Assembly (NCBI GenBank): GCA_016218815.1
Contig: JACRCX010000009.1
Coordinates: 1 to 63,879, forward strand
Direction of reading: 5' to 3'
Length of the DNA stretch: 63,879 nt
Source: Deltaproteobacteria bacterium
GTDB taxonomy: Bacteria; Myxococcota_A; Polyangia; DRWM01; JAAZOP01
Numbering within the stretch: the stretch's first letter is position 1; the number at the start of each line of letters is the position of its first letter. Below are positions 19,495-29,200 of the stretch, one piece after another. The position numbers and the translations under genes are program-made. The notes beneath the pieces were generated by a model. The model was not told the origin of the DNA, did not search any database, and saw only the letters and a list, made by a program, of their open reading frames with translations.

Positions 19495-20022
19495 CTACGG
19501 AACGACGGGCTGGTCGGGAGTGCCGGGCATGAGAACGGCTTGGCCGCCGCCGATGCCGGTCGGGTCGGAGTCGTGACCGTTGGTCAGGATCTCCTCCGGC
19601 GTGAGCACCCGCCCGCCGCCGCACGAGCATGCGCAGCTCTCCTCGTCCGCCGTCTTGCACACGAAGTTGCCGCCGTCGAGCGGTTTGCATCGGCAGGCCG
19701 GGTCGGCACACTCGCAACCCAGGTCCGCGAGCTCAGGCGAGGAAGTGATGAGGGTCATGCTCGCCGTCTCACCCTCCCCCGGTGGCAGCACGGTGACCCG
19801 TCCCGGATAGATCGCTTCCCCTGCCGCCCAGGGCGGCGGCTCGTCCGCCGGGCCCGGCACGTGGGCCGGAGCCGTCGCCGTCTCGTTCGCCGACGTCAGA
19901 CCCTGGACGGCCCGCGCCTCGTCGTTGCTCCCGTCGTTGCAACCCATCGCCGTCGCCAACGCGAGGAAGAACGCCGCGGCCCGCGGGCCCGCTCGCCGGC
20001 CCCAACCTTGGTGTTTCTCCAC
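19495..20022 (-). CDS. Secreted lipoprotein with C-terminal Cys cluster
   Basis: The GTG start is followed by a signal peptide (AAAFFLALATAMGC) with lipobox AMGC, then a Pro/Ala-rich region and a Cys-rich part (GCECADPACRCKP, SCACSCGG). The 175 residues end in a glycine- and proline-rich tail (GTPDQPVVP). AAGGGAG lies seven nt upstream of the GTG; a second purine stretch directly abuts it. It is the last gene of a long minus-strand block of Cys-rich lipoproteins. Family not recognised. Confidence 0.65.
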   Translation of the reverse strand: MEKHQGWGRRAGPRAAAFFLALATAMGCNDGSNDEARAVQGLTSANETATAPAHVPGPADEPPPWAAGEAIYPGRVTVLPPGEGETASMTLITSSPELADLGCECADPACRCKPLDGGNFVCKTADEESCACSCGGGRVLTPEEILTNGHDSDPTGIGGGQAVLMPGTPDQPVVP

Positions 20023-20050
20023 CTTCCCGCTCCCTTCCAGATGTCCGCCG

Positions 20051-21574
20051 CTACGGGCAGGACACCGTCAGGTCCCACATCCCACCCCCGACGCTCGTGT
20101 CCACGACGATGTAGTACGTCCCCGCCGTCACCGTCGCCGAGGCCGTCGTCGTGCTGTTCGCCAGGCACGAACTCATCAGGCACGCGTCGCTCAGGAGGTA
20201 CACCGTCGCCCCCGGCTCGGTGTCCGCCGCATTCAGCGTCACGCTCAGCGTGCCCGCCGCCGTCACCGTCACCTGGCTGATCGCGTCGGCACCGGGCGCC
20301 GGGTGCGTTCCGTCCGGACAGACGATGTTGCGGTACTCGTTCGGCCGGCCCATCGTGCTGCCGCCCGTCGTCCCCCCGCACTCGATCGCGCGGTACGTCG
20401 GAATCTCGCTCTCGCAGGAGTCGGTCTCCTCCACGCAGATGTCGGTCGTGCAGACGTTCCCGTCGTTGCAGGGGCTGGTCCCCAGATCGCCGCGGCACCG
20501 CAGCACCAGGTCCAGGCCGCGGCGGCACGTCTCGCCCGTGATGCAGTAGAACGGATCGACGCACGACGAGCCCTCGGGCCGTTCCGTGTGGATGCACCCC
20601 TCCGGAACCTCGCACGTGTCGATCGTGCACGGCTCGTCGTCGTTGCAGTTCAGCGCCGTCGAGCTGTAGCACGAGCCGGAGAGGCAGGTGCCGAAGCCGG
20701 TGCAGATGTCGCCCGTGCCGCACGGCACGCCGTCGGTCCCCGGCCGGGCGCCGCAGAGGTGCGAGGTGGTGTCGCAGAAGTTCTCCGTGCACGGATTCCC
20801 GTCCTCGCACGCGTCGCCAACGTGACAGGTGAACGTGCACCCGGGCTCGCAGCCGTCACCCGCGGTCGAGTTCCCGTCGTCGCACTCCTCCCCGGTCTCG
20901 ACCAGCCCGTTGGGGCAGACCGCCGCGCACGCGCCGCAGTCCAGCCAGCAGGTCTCGCAGGTCTCCGTGCCCGCGCAGTCCTCGTCCCCGCACCCGCCGC
21001 CGCAGCAGTCCGCCGCACAGTCGGAACACAGCTCCGGCGCCTGGCACGCCCCATCCCCGCACACCGGCGGACACGTCGGGCAGTCCTCCGCACAGTCCCA
21101 GCACGACTCGTAGTCCGGCTGACAGCTCCCGTCCCCGCAGCGCGGCGGGCACGCGCCGCAGTCCATCGTGCACGTGTCGCAGGACTCGCCTTCCTCGCAC
21201 AAACCGTTGGGACACACCGCCGTCGGCGTGTCCTCGCCGTCGTCGCCTCCGCCGTCCCCGTCCCCGTCTGCGCCCGTGCCGTCGTCGTCGCCCCCGTCGG
21301 CATCCCCGTCGGGCCCGCCCCCCTCGTCGCCCGGGGGCACCTCCGCCTCGTCGCTCACGCCGTCCTCGGCCCCGTCTGCATCCCCGTCGGCGCCCCCTTC
21401 CGCATCCTCGCCGCATCCCGGAATGGCCGAACAGCTCCCATGCACGCACTGCCGGCACGCCCCGCACTCGCTGCTGCGCGAGCACTCCTCGCTGCACGAG
21501 ACGCCCGTCGCCGCCAGCCAGAGCAGGCCGAGCAGCACGGACATCGTCGCCCGGGTCACCGATTTCACCGTCAT
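20051..21574 (-). CDS. Cys-rich lipoprotein with Myxococcus-type disulfide repeats and PPC-like tail
   Basis: MTVKSVTRA starts after GAGGAGAGG; the GTG six codons earlier lacks such a site. The signal ends in TGVSC. The mature N-terminus, CSEECSRSSECGACRQC, is a module shared with two other lipoproteins here. Then comes an Asp/Gly-rich linker (about residues 50-105) and a chain of Cys repeats. These include CGDGSCQPDYESCWDCAEDC-like units and ECDDGNSTAGDGCEPGC, the typical 'Myxococcus cysteine-rich repeat'. The last ~90 residues (TVTAAGTLSVTLNA, TAGTYYIVVDT) resemble pre-peptidase C-terminal domains. It directly follows the giant disintegrin-repeat gene, the same order as at 33878-39392. Probably a surface-exposed, disulfide-stabilised protein; role unknown. 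Confidence 0.8.
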   Translation of the reverse strand: MTVKSVTRATMSVLLGLLWLAATGVSCSEECSRSSECGACRQCVHGSCSAIPGCGEDAEGGADGDADGAEDGVSDEAEVPPGDEGGGPDGDADGGDDDGTGADGDGDGGGDDGEDTPTAVCPNGLCEEGESCDTCTMDCGACPPRCGDGSCQPDYESCWDCAEDCPTCPPVCGDGACQAPELCSDCAADCCGGGCGDEDCAGTETCETCWLDCGACAAVCPNGLVETGEECDDGNSTAGDGCEPGCTFTCHVGDACEDGNPCTENFCDTTSHLCGARPGTDGVPCGTGDICTGFGTCLSGSCYSSTALNCNDDEPCTIDTCEVPEGCIHTERPEGSSCVDPFYCITGETCRRGLDLVLRCRGDLGTSPCNDGNVCTTDICVEETDSCESEIPTYRAIECGGTTGGSTMGRPNEYRNIVCPDGTHPAPGADAISQVTVTAAGTLSVTLNAADTEPGATVYLLSDACLMSSCLANSTTTASATVTAGTYYIVVDTSVGGGMWDLTVSCP

Positions 21575-21615
21575 CGCGCCTCTCCTCGACACCGCCCGGC
21601 TCCTCCGCCGCCCCG

Positions 21616-24600
21616 TCAGTTCACGAACTCGATCGTGTACCAGCCGCCGCGCGGCGTCGAATAGTAGGAATCGACCGCGAAAACGTAGGTCCTGGCCGGC
21701 GCGTTCTCGAGATAGAGCTCCTCGTACCCGCCGTCGCCGTAGACGTCACACCCGGCCCAGGCGCCGGCCGTCGTCCAGAACCATCCGTAGCCGCGGCACC
21801 ACGCCCGGACGCTGGTCGGCGTGTAGGCCCAGACCACGCCGTCCCACAGGAACGAAGGCGCACCCGTCCACACGTCGCCTCGGATCCGCGGATACATGCG
21901 GATGCGCAGGTTGCTGGTCGATGTGGTCGTGCGCCAGTAGTAGACCTCCCGCCCCGGTCGCGCCGTCAGCGAGTTGTTCGGGTAGTCGTAGCTCTGGCCG
22001 TGCGCGGCCCACGGCCACGCCGGGATCGCAATCGCCCCACCCTCCCCCGCCGTCGCGGAGGTCGACCCCCGCATCAGGGCGTTGCTACCGTCGAGCGAAT
22101 CCTGGATGCTGTCACCGTCCTCGTCCCGCTCCACCCGCAGCGTGTAGTTGCCGCAGCCCCAGTTGGGATAGGACGTGACTCCAAGCCCCGCCCACCACCC
22201 GGGACGGATGCGCCCGGTGGCGATCAGGCTGCCGCTGCCCACCGAGCCGTTCTGGTAGTGGAACGTGTTGTTGTCGCACGAGAACAGGTACCACGGGTCG
22301 CTGCACTGGTTCACCGCGAAGAACAGCGTGTTGTCGAAGCCGCTCGGCGTCACCGTCCCGTCCACCCACGCCACGTAGCCCCGGTTCAACGTGTTGAACG
22401 GCGCCGTCGCATGGTTGATGTGGTAGAAGTTGAAACGGTACGCCAGCGTGTAGGTGCTCTGGACGCAGTACGGCATGTTGGTCTGCCAGTTCGTCGTCGA
22501 CGTACAGGTGTTCCCGAGCCACGTCCCGCCGAGCTGGATCTCCGGCAACGGCGGGTCGCTGCAATCCCCCGTGTTCGCCGCCCGACGGTCGACCCGGATC
22601 TGGTAGGTGTTGCCCGCGCCGACGCTGTCCGCGACCACGTAGTTGCGCCCGATCGGGAAGAACAGGTCGCGCTGGCACGCGTCGTCCCCGTCGTTGGCCA
22701 GCGAGCCGGCCCGCCACGTCCAGCACGACGCCGGACCAGCATCCGAACAGGAGTAGTAGTACCCACCCACGCCGCACCCCGCCGCGTTCTGGTAGTAGTA
22801 CTGCACCGGGTTGAACGCCGCCGGACCCGCCACCTCGACCCGGTACCGGTAGCTCGCATACTCCGTCGGGACGTCGAAGTAGTGCACCAGGTCGGGGTCG
22901 ATCTGGTCGCCGTTCGCGTCGCCCCCGCCGCAGGTCGAGGTGTAGTTGTCGTGCCCGCAGTACGTGTCCCCGGACCCCGTCCACGCCATCGAGGCCCCGC
23001 CGCCGCTCGGCGTGAGACCGCTGCCGTTGCACAGGTCGTTCGTCGCCCACGACGTGATGGGGTGCGTGCACGCGCCCGCGCCGTCGCACTGGTCCGCCGT
23101 GCACGCGTGCGTGTCCGCCGCGCACGCCGTGCCCAGCGCCCGGTTCGTCCACGCGACCCGACTCGTCGCACCCTGACACCACTGGCACTGGTTCGACGGA
23201 TTGACCGTCCCCTCGGCGTAACACACCCCGCCAATCAGGCACCCCACGTTGATCTGCGTCGTGCACCCGACGGCCCCCGCCCCGCACGTTCCGTTGCACG
23301 GTTCGATGGTGCACGCGTAGGCGTCCGCTGCGCAGTACCCCGTCGTCCCCGATGCACGGCAGATGTCGGCCGGACACGCGGTGCCCGTGCCGGGGCAGTT
23401 CTCCGGCGCGTCGCACGAGCCGATCGAGGCCCGGCAGACCGTCGTGCCCGGCGCGTAGGCGTCCGCCGGACACGCCGCCGCCCCGCCCGGGCATGTCTCG
23501 GCCACGTCGCAGGCGCCCGCCGAAGCCCGGCACGGGAAGCCCGCGCCGCGAAACGCGTCGGCCGGACATGCCGCCGCCCCGCCGGGACAGTTCTCGGGTA
23601 TGTCGCACCCGCCCGCCCCCGCCCGGCACACCGTCGTCGCCGGCTGGAACGCGTTCGCCGGACATGCCGCCGAACTCCCCGTGCAATTCTCCGCAAGGTC
23701 GCACACGCCGGCCGAGGCGCGGCAGGTGTAGGTGCTCGGTCGCAGGACGTCGACCGGACAGACCGCCGAGCCACCCGTGCAGTTCTCCGCAGGATCACAC
23801 GCACCCGCCGAGACGCGACACGTGAACGTGCTCGGCTGGAACACGTCCCCCGGACACGCCGCCGTCGACCCCGTGCAGTACTCCGCCAGGTCACAGCCCC
23901 CAGCCGCCGCCGACCGACAGATGTAGGTGGCCGGCCGGAACGCCGTCCCGGGACACGTCGTCGACGTCCCGTTGCACACCCCGTCCGTCTGGCAGGCCCC
24001 GGCCGCTCCGGCGCAGATCGTCCCGGCCGCCGCCGGATTGCACGCGTCGGTGATCTCGTTGCACGACGCGATGCACCCCCCGACCGGACACCGCGCGCCC
24101 GCCCCGTTGCACGCCCCCGCACTGCACGTGTCCGTCAGCGTGCAGTACAGCCCGTCGTTGCACGCCGTCCCGCCCGGCTTGTTCGTCCACGCCGTCGCGC
24201 TCGTCGCCGGGTCGCACCACTGGCACTGGTTCGCCGGGTTCGTCGCCCCAGAAGCGTAGCACGCACCGCCGATCAGGCAGCCCGTCGACACCTGACACAG
24301 GTCCAGCGACTCGTTGCACGACTGGCAGGCGGCCGAACACGGGTTGCTCCCCGGCAGGCACGCCCCGGCGGCGTTGCACACCTCGGGCCCGTCGCACCAC
24401 AGCCCGTCGCTGCACGATGTCCCCGCCAACGCGTACGTGCAGACGTCCGCCGTCTCGTTGCACCCCGTCACGCACCCGGTCACCGGACACCGCGCGCCCG
24501 CGCCGGTGCACGCCCCGCCGTTGCAGGCGTCCGTCAACGTGCAGTACTGGCCGTCGTTGCACGCCGTCCCGTTCGGCTTGGCCGTCCACGCCGACTGGCT

Positions 24601-25350
24601 CACCGCCGGCTGGCACGACTCGCACGGGTTGCCCGGATTCGTCGCGCCCGCCCCATAGCACGCCCCCGCGATGCGGCACCAGCCCGCCAGCACGTCGCAC
24701 GTCGTCGTAGCCTCGTCGCACGTCTCGCACACCAGCGAACACGGGCTCACGCCCGGAGCACACGCCCCCACCGCGTCGCACGCGTCGACGCCGTTGCACC
24801 AGACCCCGTCGTCGCACGTCGTGCCCAACGGCGCGTTCGGGTTGGAACAGATCCCCGTCCCGCGGTTGCACGAGTCGTTCGTGCACGGATTCCCGTCGTC
24901 GCAGTCGCCGTCCGTCATGCACCCGCCGCAGCCGGGCAGCGGCGAACGCGGGAACGAACAGGTGCCGTCCGCATTGCACACGTTCATCGTGCAGTCGTCG
25001 CCGTCGTCGCACAGGTTCACGTAGACGCAACCGTCGACGCTCTCGTCGCACGAGTCCGTCGTGCACGACTTGCCGTCGTCGCAATTCACCGGCGCCGGCG
25101 ACGGCTCGCAGTCACCCCAGCAGTTGCACGTCTCCGCCCCGTTGCAGAAGAACTCGTCCTGGCACGGCGCCGGGTCGTCGCAACACGACTCCTCCGCGAA
25201 CGTCGCCCTCGCGATCTCCGGCGGGACCTCCCCCGCCGCCCCCACCGCGTCGCTCCCGCCGTCGCAGCCCGACCACCACCCCGCCAGCACCGGCAGCCAC
25301 AGCATGATCCGGATCGAACGCCCCACGGACCCGCTCCCGTCGGTCGTCAT
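21616..25350 (-). CDS. Giant Cys-rich lipoprotein with six tandem disintegrin-like repeats
   Basis: The chosen ATG (MTTDGSGSVG) has GGGAGGAG four nt upstream; the reading frame extends 25 codons further without a better start. The lipobox is WSGC. The mature N-terminus PPEIARATFAEESCC closely matches the paralogue at 35424-39392. Residues about 60-480 are Cys modules of the CNDGQYCTLTDAC type. Residues about 480-670 hold six repeats of about 32 residues (consensus CRASAGxCDxAENC then CPADxF), which look like the loop-bearing part of eukaryotic disintegrins. The C-terminal half (about 800-1244) is aromatic-rich beta structure with two PPC-like domains and no further Cys repeats. Total 1244 residues. 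Probably an adhesin on the outer surface (inference). Confidence 0.82.
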   Translation of the reverse strand: MTTDGSGSVGRSIRIMLWLPVLAGWWSGCDGGSDAVGAAGEVPPEIARATFAEESCCDDPAPCQDEFFCNGAETCNCWGDCEPSPAPVNCDDGKSCTTDSCDESVDGCVYVNLCDDGDDCTMNVCNADGTCSFPRSPLPGCGGCMTDGDCDDGNPCTNDSCNRGTGICSNPNAPLGTTCDDGVWCNGVDACDAVGACAPGVSPCSLVCETCDEATTTCDVLAGWCRIAGACYGAGATNPGNPCESCQPAVSQSAWTAKPNGTACNDGQYCTLTDACNGGACTGAGARCPVTGCVTGCNETADVCTYALAGTSCSDGLWCDGPEVCNAAGACLPGSNPCSAACQSCNESLDLCQVSTGCLIGGACYASGATNPANQCQWCDPATSATAWTNKPGGTACNDGLYCTLTDTCSAGACNGAGARCPVGGCIASCNEITDACNPAAAGTICAGAAGACQTDGVCNGTSTTCPGTAFRPATYICRSAAAGGCDLAEYCTGSTAACPGDVFQPSTFTCRVSAGACDPAENCTGGSAVCPVDVLRPSTYTCRASAGVCDLAENCTGSSAACPANAFQPATTVCRAGAGGCDIPENCPGGAAACPADAFRGAGFPCRASAGACDVAETCPGGAAACPADAYAPGTTVCRASIGSCDAPENCPGTGTACPADICRASGTTGYCAADAYACTIEPCNGTCGAGAVGCTTQINVGCLIGGVCYAEGTVNPSNQCQWCQGATSRVAWTNRALGTACAADTHACTADQCDGAGACTHPITSWATNDLCNGSGLTPSGGGASMAWTGSGDTYCGHDNYTSTCGGGDANGDQIDPDLVHYFDVPTEYASYRYRVEVAGPAAFNPVQYYYQNAAGCGVGGYYYSCSDAGPASCWTWRAGSLANDGDDACQRDLFFPIGRNYVVADSVGAGNTYQIRVDRRAANTGDCSDPPLPEIQLGGTWLGNTCTSTTNWQTNMPYCVQSTYTLAYRFNFYHINHATAPFNTLNRGYVAWVDGTVTPSGFDNTLFFAVNQCSDPWYLFSCDNNTFHYQNGSVGSGSLIATGRIRPGWWAGLGVTSYPNWGCGNYTLRVERDEDGDSIQDSLDGSNALMRGSTSATAGEGGAIAIPAWPWAAHGQSYDYPNNSLTARPGREVYYWRTTTSTSNLRIRMYPRIRGDVWTGAPSFLWDGVVWAYTPTSVRAWCRGYGWFWTTAGAWAGCDVYGDGGYEELYLENAPARTYVFAVDSYYSTPRGGWYTIEFVN
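23356..23918 (-). repeat. Six-fold disintegrin-like coding repeat
   Basis: Six units of about 96 bp encode the pattern CRxSAGxCDxAENCxG...CPADxF. Units differ from each other at many positions, so this is a protein-level tandem array rather than a recent DNA amplification. Confidence 0.85.
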
Positions 25351-25452
25351 CGGTCTCCTCCCTCTCGCCCCGGCACCTTCCGCCGCCCGACCCGTCGCTC
25401 GTCCCGTCACCCACCGCTGGTCCATGTCCGCCCTCCGCCGCGCCCGCTCGGC

Positions 25453-26121
25453 TCAGTCGATAAGCTCCGGGGGGAGCTCCTCCATCGACCGGTACTTCGT
25501 CAAATCCTGCCCGGCCGGCCCCGACCGCTCGTCCGCCAGGTTCTGCCGCACCAGCTCCATCAACGACTCGTTCTCGATCGTGATCCGCACGTCCCCGCCC
25601 ACCGTCGTGATCGAGACGTTCACCTCCGCCGCCGGCGAACCCGGTGGCTTGGGGTGCTGCCGCGGAAACATGATCAGTCCGCCTTCCCGGTCCAGACAAG
25701 TCCGGCCGATGCAGCCCTCGCCCGTGCACCCCGGCCGCGGCCCCACCGCCCACGACCGGCACCGCGGCTGCGCTCCCGGTGCCGCCGGCACCGACGGCGT
25801 CCCCGGCTCCAGATACCGCGTGTAGAAGTCGATCACGTCGTCCAGCTTCGCTCGCCCCCGCACGTGCACCCACGCCGCCTCCGGTGTCTCCGCCGTCGTC
25901 GGATCCCGCGCGAATCCCTCGGGGATCGCCGTCGACATCACCGGATCCTTCGCCGCCTGCAACGGCTGCGGACCCGCCGGAGGCGCCGCCACCAACGGCA
26001 CCGGCGGCGCCGCCACCACCACCGGCATCGGCGGGTTCGCCGGCGGACCCGCGTCCCGCCCGCACCCCCCCCCCGACGCAACCAGCGCCGCGCAAGCCGC
26101 CAGCATCAGTCCGCCCCGCAT
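25453..26121 (-). CDS. Lipoprotein downstream of pilY1, unknown function
   Basis: The 222-residue product starts MRGGLMLAACAALVASGGGC, a lipoprotein signal, followed by a Pro/Ala/Val-rich linker. The globular part begins near IPEGFARDPTTAETPEA and contains WVHVRGRAKLDDVIDFYTRY, then a short Cys-containing loop (CTGEGCIGRTCLD) and a beta-rich segment (VNVSITTVGGDVRITIENES). GGAGAGGGCAGG lies upstream of the ATG. The 161-bp gap to pilY1 contains a long heptamer repeat, so it may not be strictly in the pilin operon. Family not recognised. Confidence 0.6.
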   Translation of the reverse strand: MRGGLMLAACAALVASGGGCGRDAGPPANPPMPVVVAAPPVPLVAAPPAGPQPLQAAKDPVMSTAIPEGFARDPTTAETPEAAWVHVRGRAKLDDVIDFYTRYLEPGTPSVPAAPGAQPRCRSWAVGPRPGCTGEGCIGRTCLDREGGLIMFPRQHPKPPGSPAAEVNVSITTVGGDVRITIENESLMELVRQNLADERSGPAGQDLTKYRSMEELPPELID

Positions 26122-26154
26122 CCTCCGCGCCCTGCCCTCTCCCGGCCCCCACCT

Positions 26155-26252
26155 AGTTCCGTGTCCCTGGTTCCTAGTTCCTAGTTCCTAGTTCCCGTTC
26201 CCCGTTCCCTGTTCCCTGTTCCCTGTTCCCTGTTCCCTGTTCCCTGTTCCCT
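26155..26252. repeat. Longest heptamer tract: (GTTCCCT)7 preceded by degenerate units
   Basis: Seven perfect GTTCCCT units (26204-26252) are preceded by about seven related units drifting from AGTTCCG through AGTTCCT to GTTCCCC, all in strict 7-bp register. The tract fills most of the gap between pilY1 and the next lipoprotein gene. A gradient from perfect to degenerate units suggests growth by slippage at one end. Confidence 0.95.
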
Positions 26253-26282
26253 GTTCGCCCCGCCCCCTCCTCCCCGATCGAC

Positions 26283-29200
26283 CTACTCAAAGACGGCGCC
26301 CCACGAGTCCGCGTAGTTGATGATCGGTGGCGTCGGGATCCGGATCGTCACCGACGGCACCTGCTGGTACGCCGGCTGACCCCCGCCCGGCTGGCGCTGG
26401 CTCACCTGCGCCACAATCTCGAACACCTCGTGCGACGAGCTGCCCAGCCCAGGCATCGGCGGCGACCCCACGCTCGGGTCGAAACACGACGGACGCTGCA
26501 ACACCGTCAGCCCCGCCACGTACGTCTCGTCGAACGCCACGAACAGATGCTGCGTTCCGCCCGGGATGATCCCGTCCTCGTCCAGCCCCGACCAGTCACC
26601 CACGTCGTCCGTCTCCGCCTTGTCCACGTAGTCGAACTTCACCCCCCAGATGCGACCCTCGCCCATCTGGCACGCGTCGGCGGGATCCGACAGCGGCACG
26701 AACGTCGAGAAGTATGCCGTGTTGTTGAACACGATCGGCACCCCGGTCAGCTTCTCGCCGTCCTGCATCGCCTTGTCCTGGGCGCGGGGGATCGAGTCGA
26801 GGTCCAGGCAGGTCGTGCTGCCGTTGTCCAGCGGGCACAGCGTCCAGTTGTGGTAGGCCCGACCGATGTACTTGCCCGCGCCCGAGTCGAACTCGATGCG
26901 CTCGGTCACCGACACCACGTAGTTCTCGTCCATCCGGCCCGTGTCGTCGATGTCGCCCGTGCCGTACACGATCACCAGCCGGTTGTCCCGGTCCAGCGCG
27001 ATCGCCGGCGGGAACGTCACCTGCGACCCGATGAGGTACGCCGGCGTCGGATCGGCCGGCGGCTTGTCCGGGTGCGGATAGAACAGGTCCAGCGTCCACT
27101 CCGCCGGGTCGGACGAGGCGAGGTCCGCGCGCCAGATGCGGCCGCGATCGTCGCCGACGAAGACCCGCGTCGTGACCAGCCCCGGGATCGCCCCGTAGCC
27201 CACCGGCGTCGTGATGAGCTGCGCACAGCACTCGGGCTTCGCCACGCAGTCCCCCGCGCACCCGTACGAGATCGGAAAGCGCGGCGTGAGCTTCCGGATC
27301 AGCCGCCCGCTCGTCGTGGAAACCACGTACAGGTCCGTCGTCTTGTCCACCGGCCGGTCCGGATGCCGCCCGCCCGAGAAGATCACCACCGAAACCTCAC
27401 CGAGCTGCGGGCCACCCGACAGATCCTCGTCCGGCACGAACGCCGTCCCGATGAACGGCGTCCCGTACGTCAGCCCCATGTCCCGGTAGTCCGCCGGATC
27501 CGTCACCGTCGCGATGTCGTCGGTGTCCTGCGTGATCTCCCACAACAGCTCGGGATCCTCCGGATCGGTCACGTCCAGCGCGTAGTACCCGTAGCCGCCC
27601 TGCCGGTAGCCCCCGACCAGCACCGTCATCCACTTGTCGTTGAGCGCCGTCGTGCTCGCGCCCTTGAACACCCGCAGGTCGCGCACCACCGGGGAAAGGT
27701 CCAGGTTCGTCATGTGGCCCGTCTCGATCTGCTGGTGTACCTTGGGCAGCAGATAGTTCGGCACGTAGCCCCAGACCTCCTCGCCCGTCTCCGACGCGTC
27801 CGTCGTGTTGTTGGCGCGGAACGCGTGCAACACCCCGTCGTTCGTCGCCGTGTACACCATCTGCATCCGATCCCACTCGTCCTCCTGGAACTTGAAGTAC
27901 GAGACGATCGGGATCTCCATGTTCGGCCGCCCCGCCACCGCCACCGACGCATGGTAGATGTCCGCCAGACGCCGGCCGAAACGGGCCGTCCCCGGACGGC
28001 CGTGCATGTAGTTGACCGTGTCCGTCACGAACGCCGGATCCGTGCACTCGCCCCCCTGGCAGCCCAGCTCGCCCGCGTCCAGATCCGCGTTCGTCGTGTC
28101 GAACGTCTCCAGCGCCACCGGCGCCACGAACGGCGGATTGCGCGGCCCCGTCACCGGAGTCGTCACCGTCTTCAACTGCCGGATGTCCGCCCGCGCGTCG
28201 AGCTGCGCCCCGAAGTCCGTGTACAACGACGCCGGCCCGGGCTTGACCTCCCCCGTCGCATCGCACACGTACGCCGTCCGCTCCAAAAGCCCCTTCCACG
28301 GCACGTCGCTCGACGGCAACAGCCCCGTGTTGAACTGGTACTGCACCACCACCGCCGGGTCGTCCGCCGAGACCTGGTTCGTCGTCGTCGCCAGCGTGCG
28401 CGACGTGACCCCCGTGCCCGAGCTCACGAACAGCACGCGGTCCAATGCCGCGATCAGCTCGTCCGTGTTGTTCGCCTCGATCATGTCGCACGGCGCCAGG
28501 CACCTCGCGTCGCCCGTCGGACATCCCTCGCACGCGATGTCGTGCAGGATCCGCCGGATCTCGATCCCCTCGCTCGACGCCCCCGGACAGAGCGAAAAGC
28601 CGATGACGTACAACGGCACCCGCAGCGTGAACGCCGTGTACAACGCCCGCGCCGCCATCTGCGACGTCAGGTACGGATTCCCCTCGCCCGAGTTCGGGTA
28701 GCCGTCCGTGATCAACACCACCGAACGCTCGCGGCACGCCGCATAGCGGTCCAACGTCCCGGGCTTGTTCACCGGGTTGTTCTCGAAGAAGTCCCGCACG
28801 TCCTCCAACGCCGCGGAGATCGGGCTGCCGCAGTACCGGAACGACTCCTCGATCTCCTTGCGCACCTCCGCGTTCAGCTCCCCGATCGGCTGGTCGTCGC
28901 CGTCCCAGTACACCAGGCCCCCGAAGATCTGCGGGTTGGCGACGTCCTCCTCCTTGCGGATGCCCACGTCCATCTGGATCCCACGGTAGATCCGCGGCTC
29001 GCCGTAGACGTTCTGGTAGGAATACATCGAGTCGATGTCGTTCGTCTGCGCCCCGTACAACGAGTCCAGGAACGCCGCGCCGAACCGCACCCGCTCCCGG
29101 TACCGCTCCAGGATGCCGTACGGGATGTCGCGCTTGCCGTACTCCTGGAACTGCGGGATCACCCACGGCGTCCCCGGCACCGTCGTCCCGTTCGGGATGA

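Noticed and set aside
21616..25350. Eukaryotic contamination because of disintegrin-like repeats
   Set aside because: Lipobox, Shine-Dalgarno site, GC content and surrounding bacterial pilin genes show it is native.
22000..26184. Very long plus-strand open frame opposite the giant lipoprotein gene
   Set aside because: Its Arg/Pro-rich low-complexity translation is the usual antisense shadow in GC-rich DNA. The minus strand shows signal peptide, Cys repeats and ribosome-binding sites. The same applies to 2306-4690, 26430-31064 and 34731-39542 plus.
26155..26252. CRISPR-like array
   Set aside because: Units are 7 bp with no spacers, and no cas genes are present.
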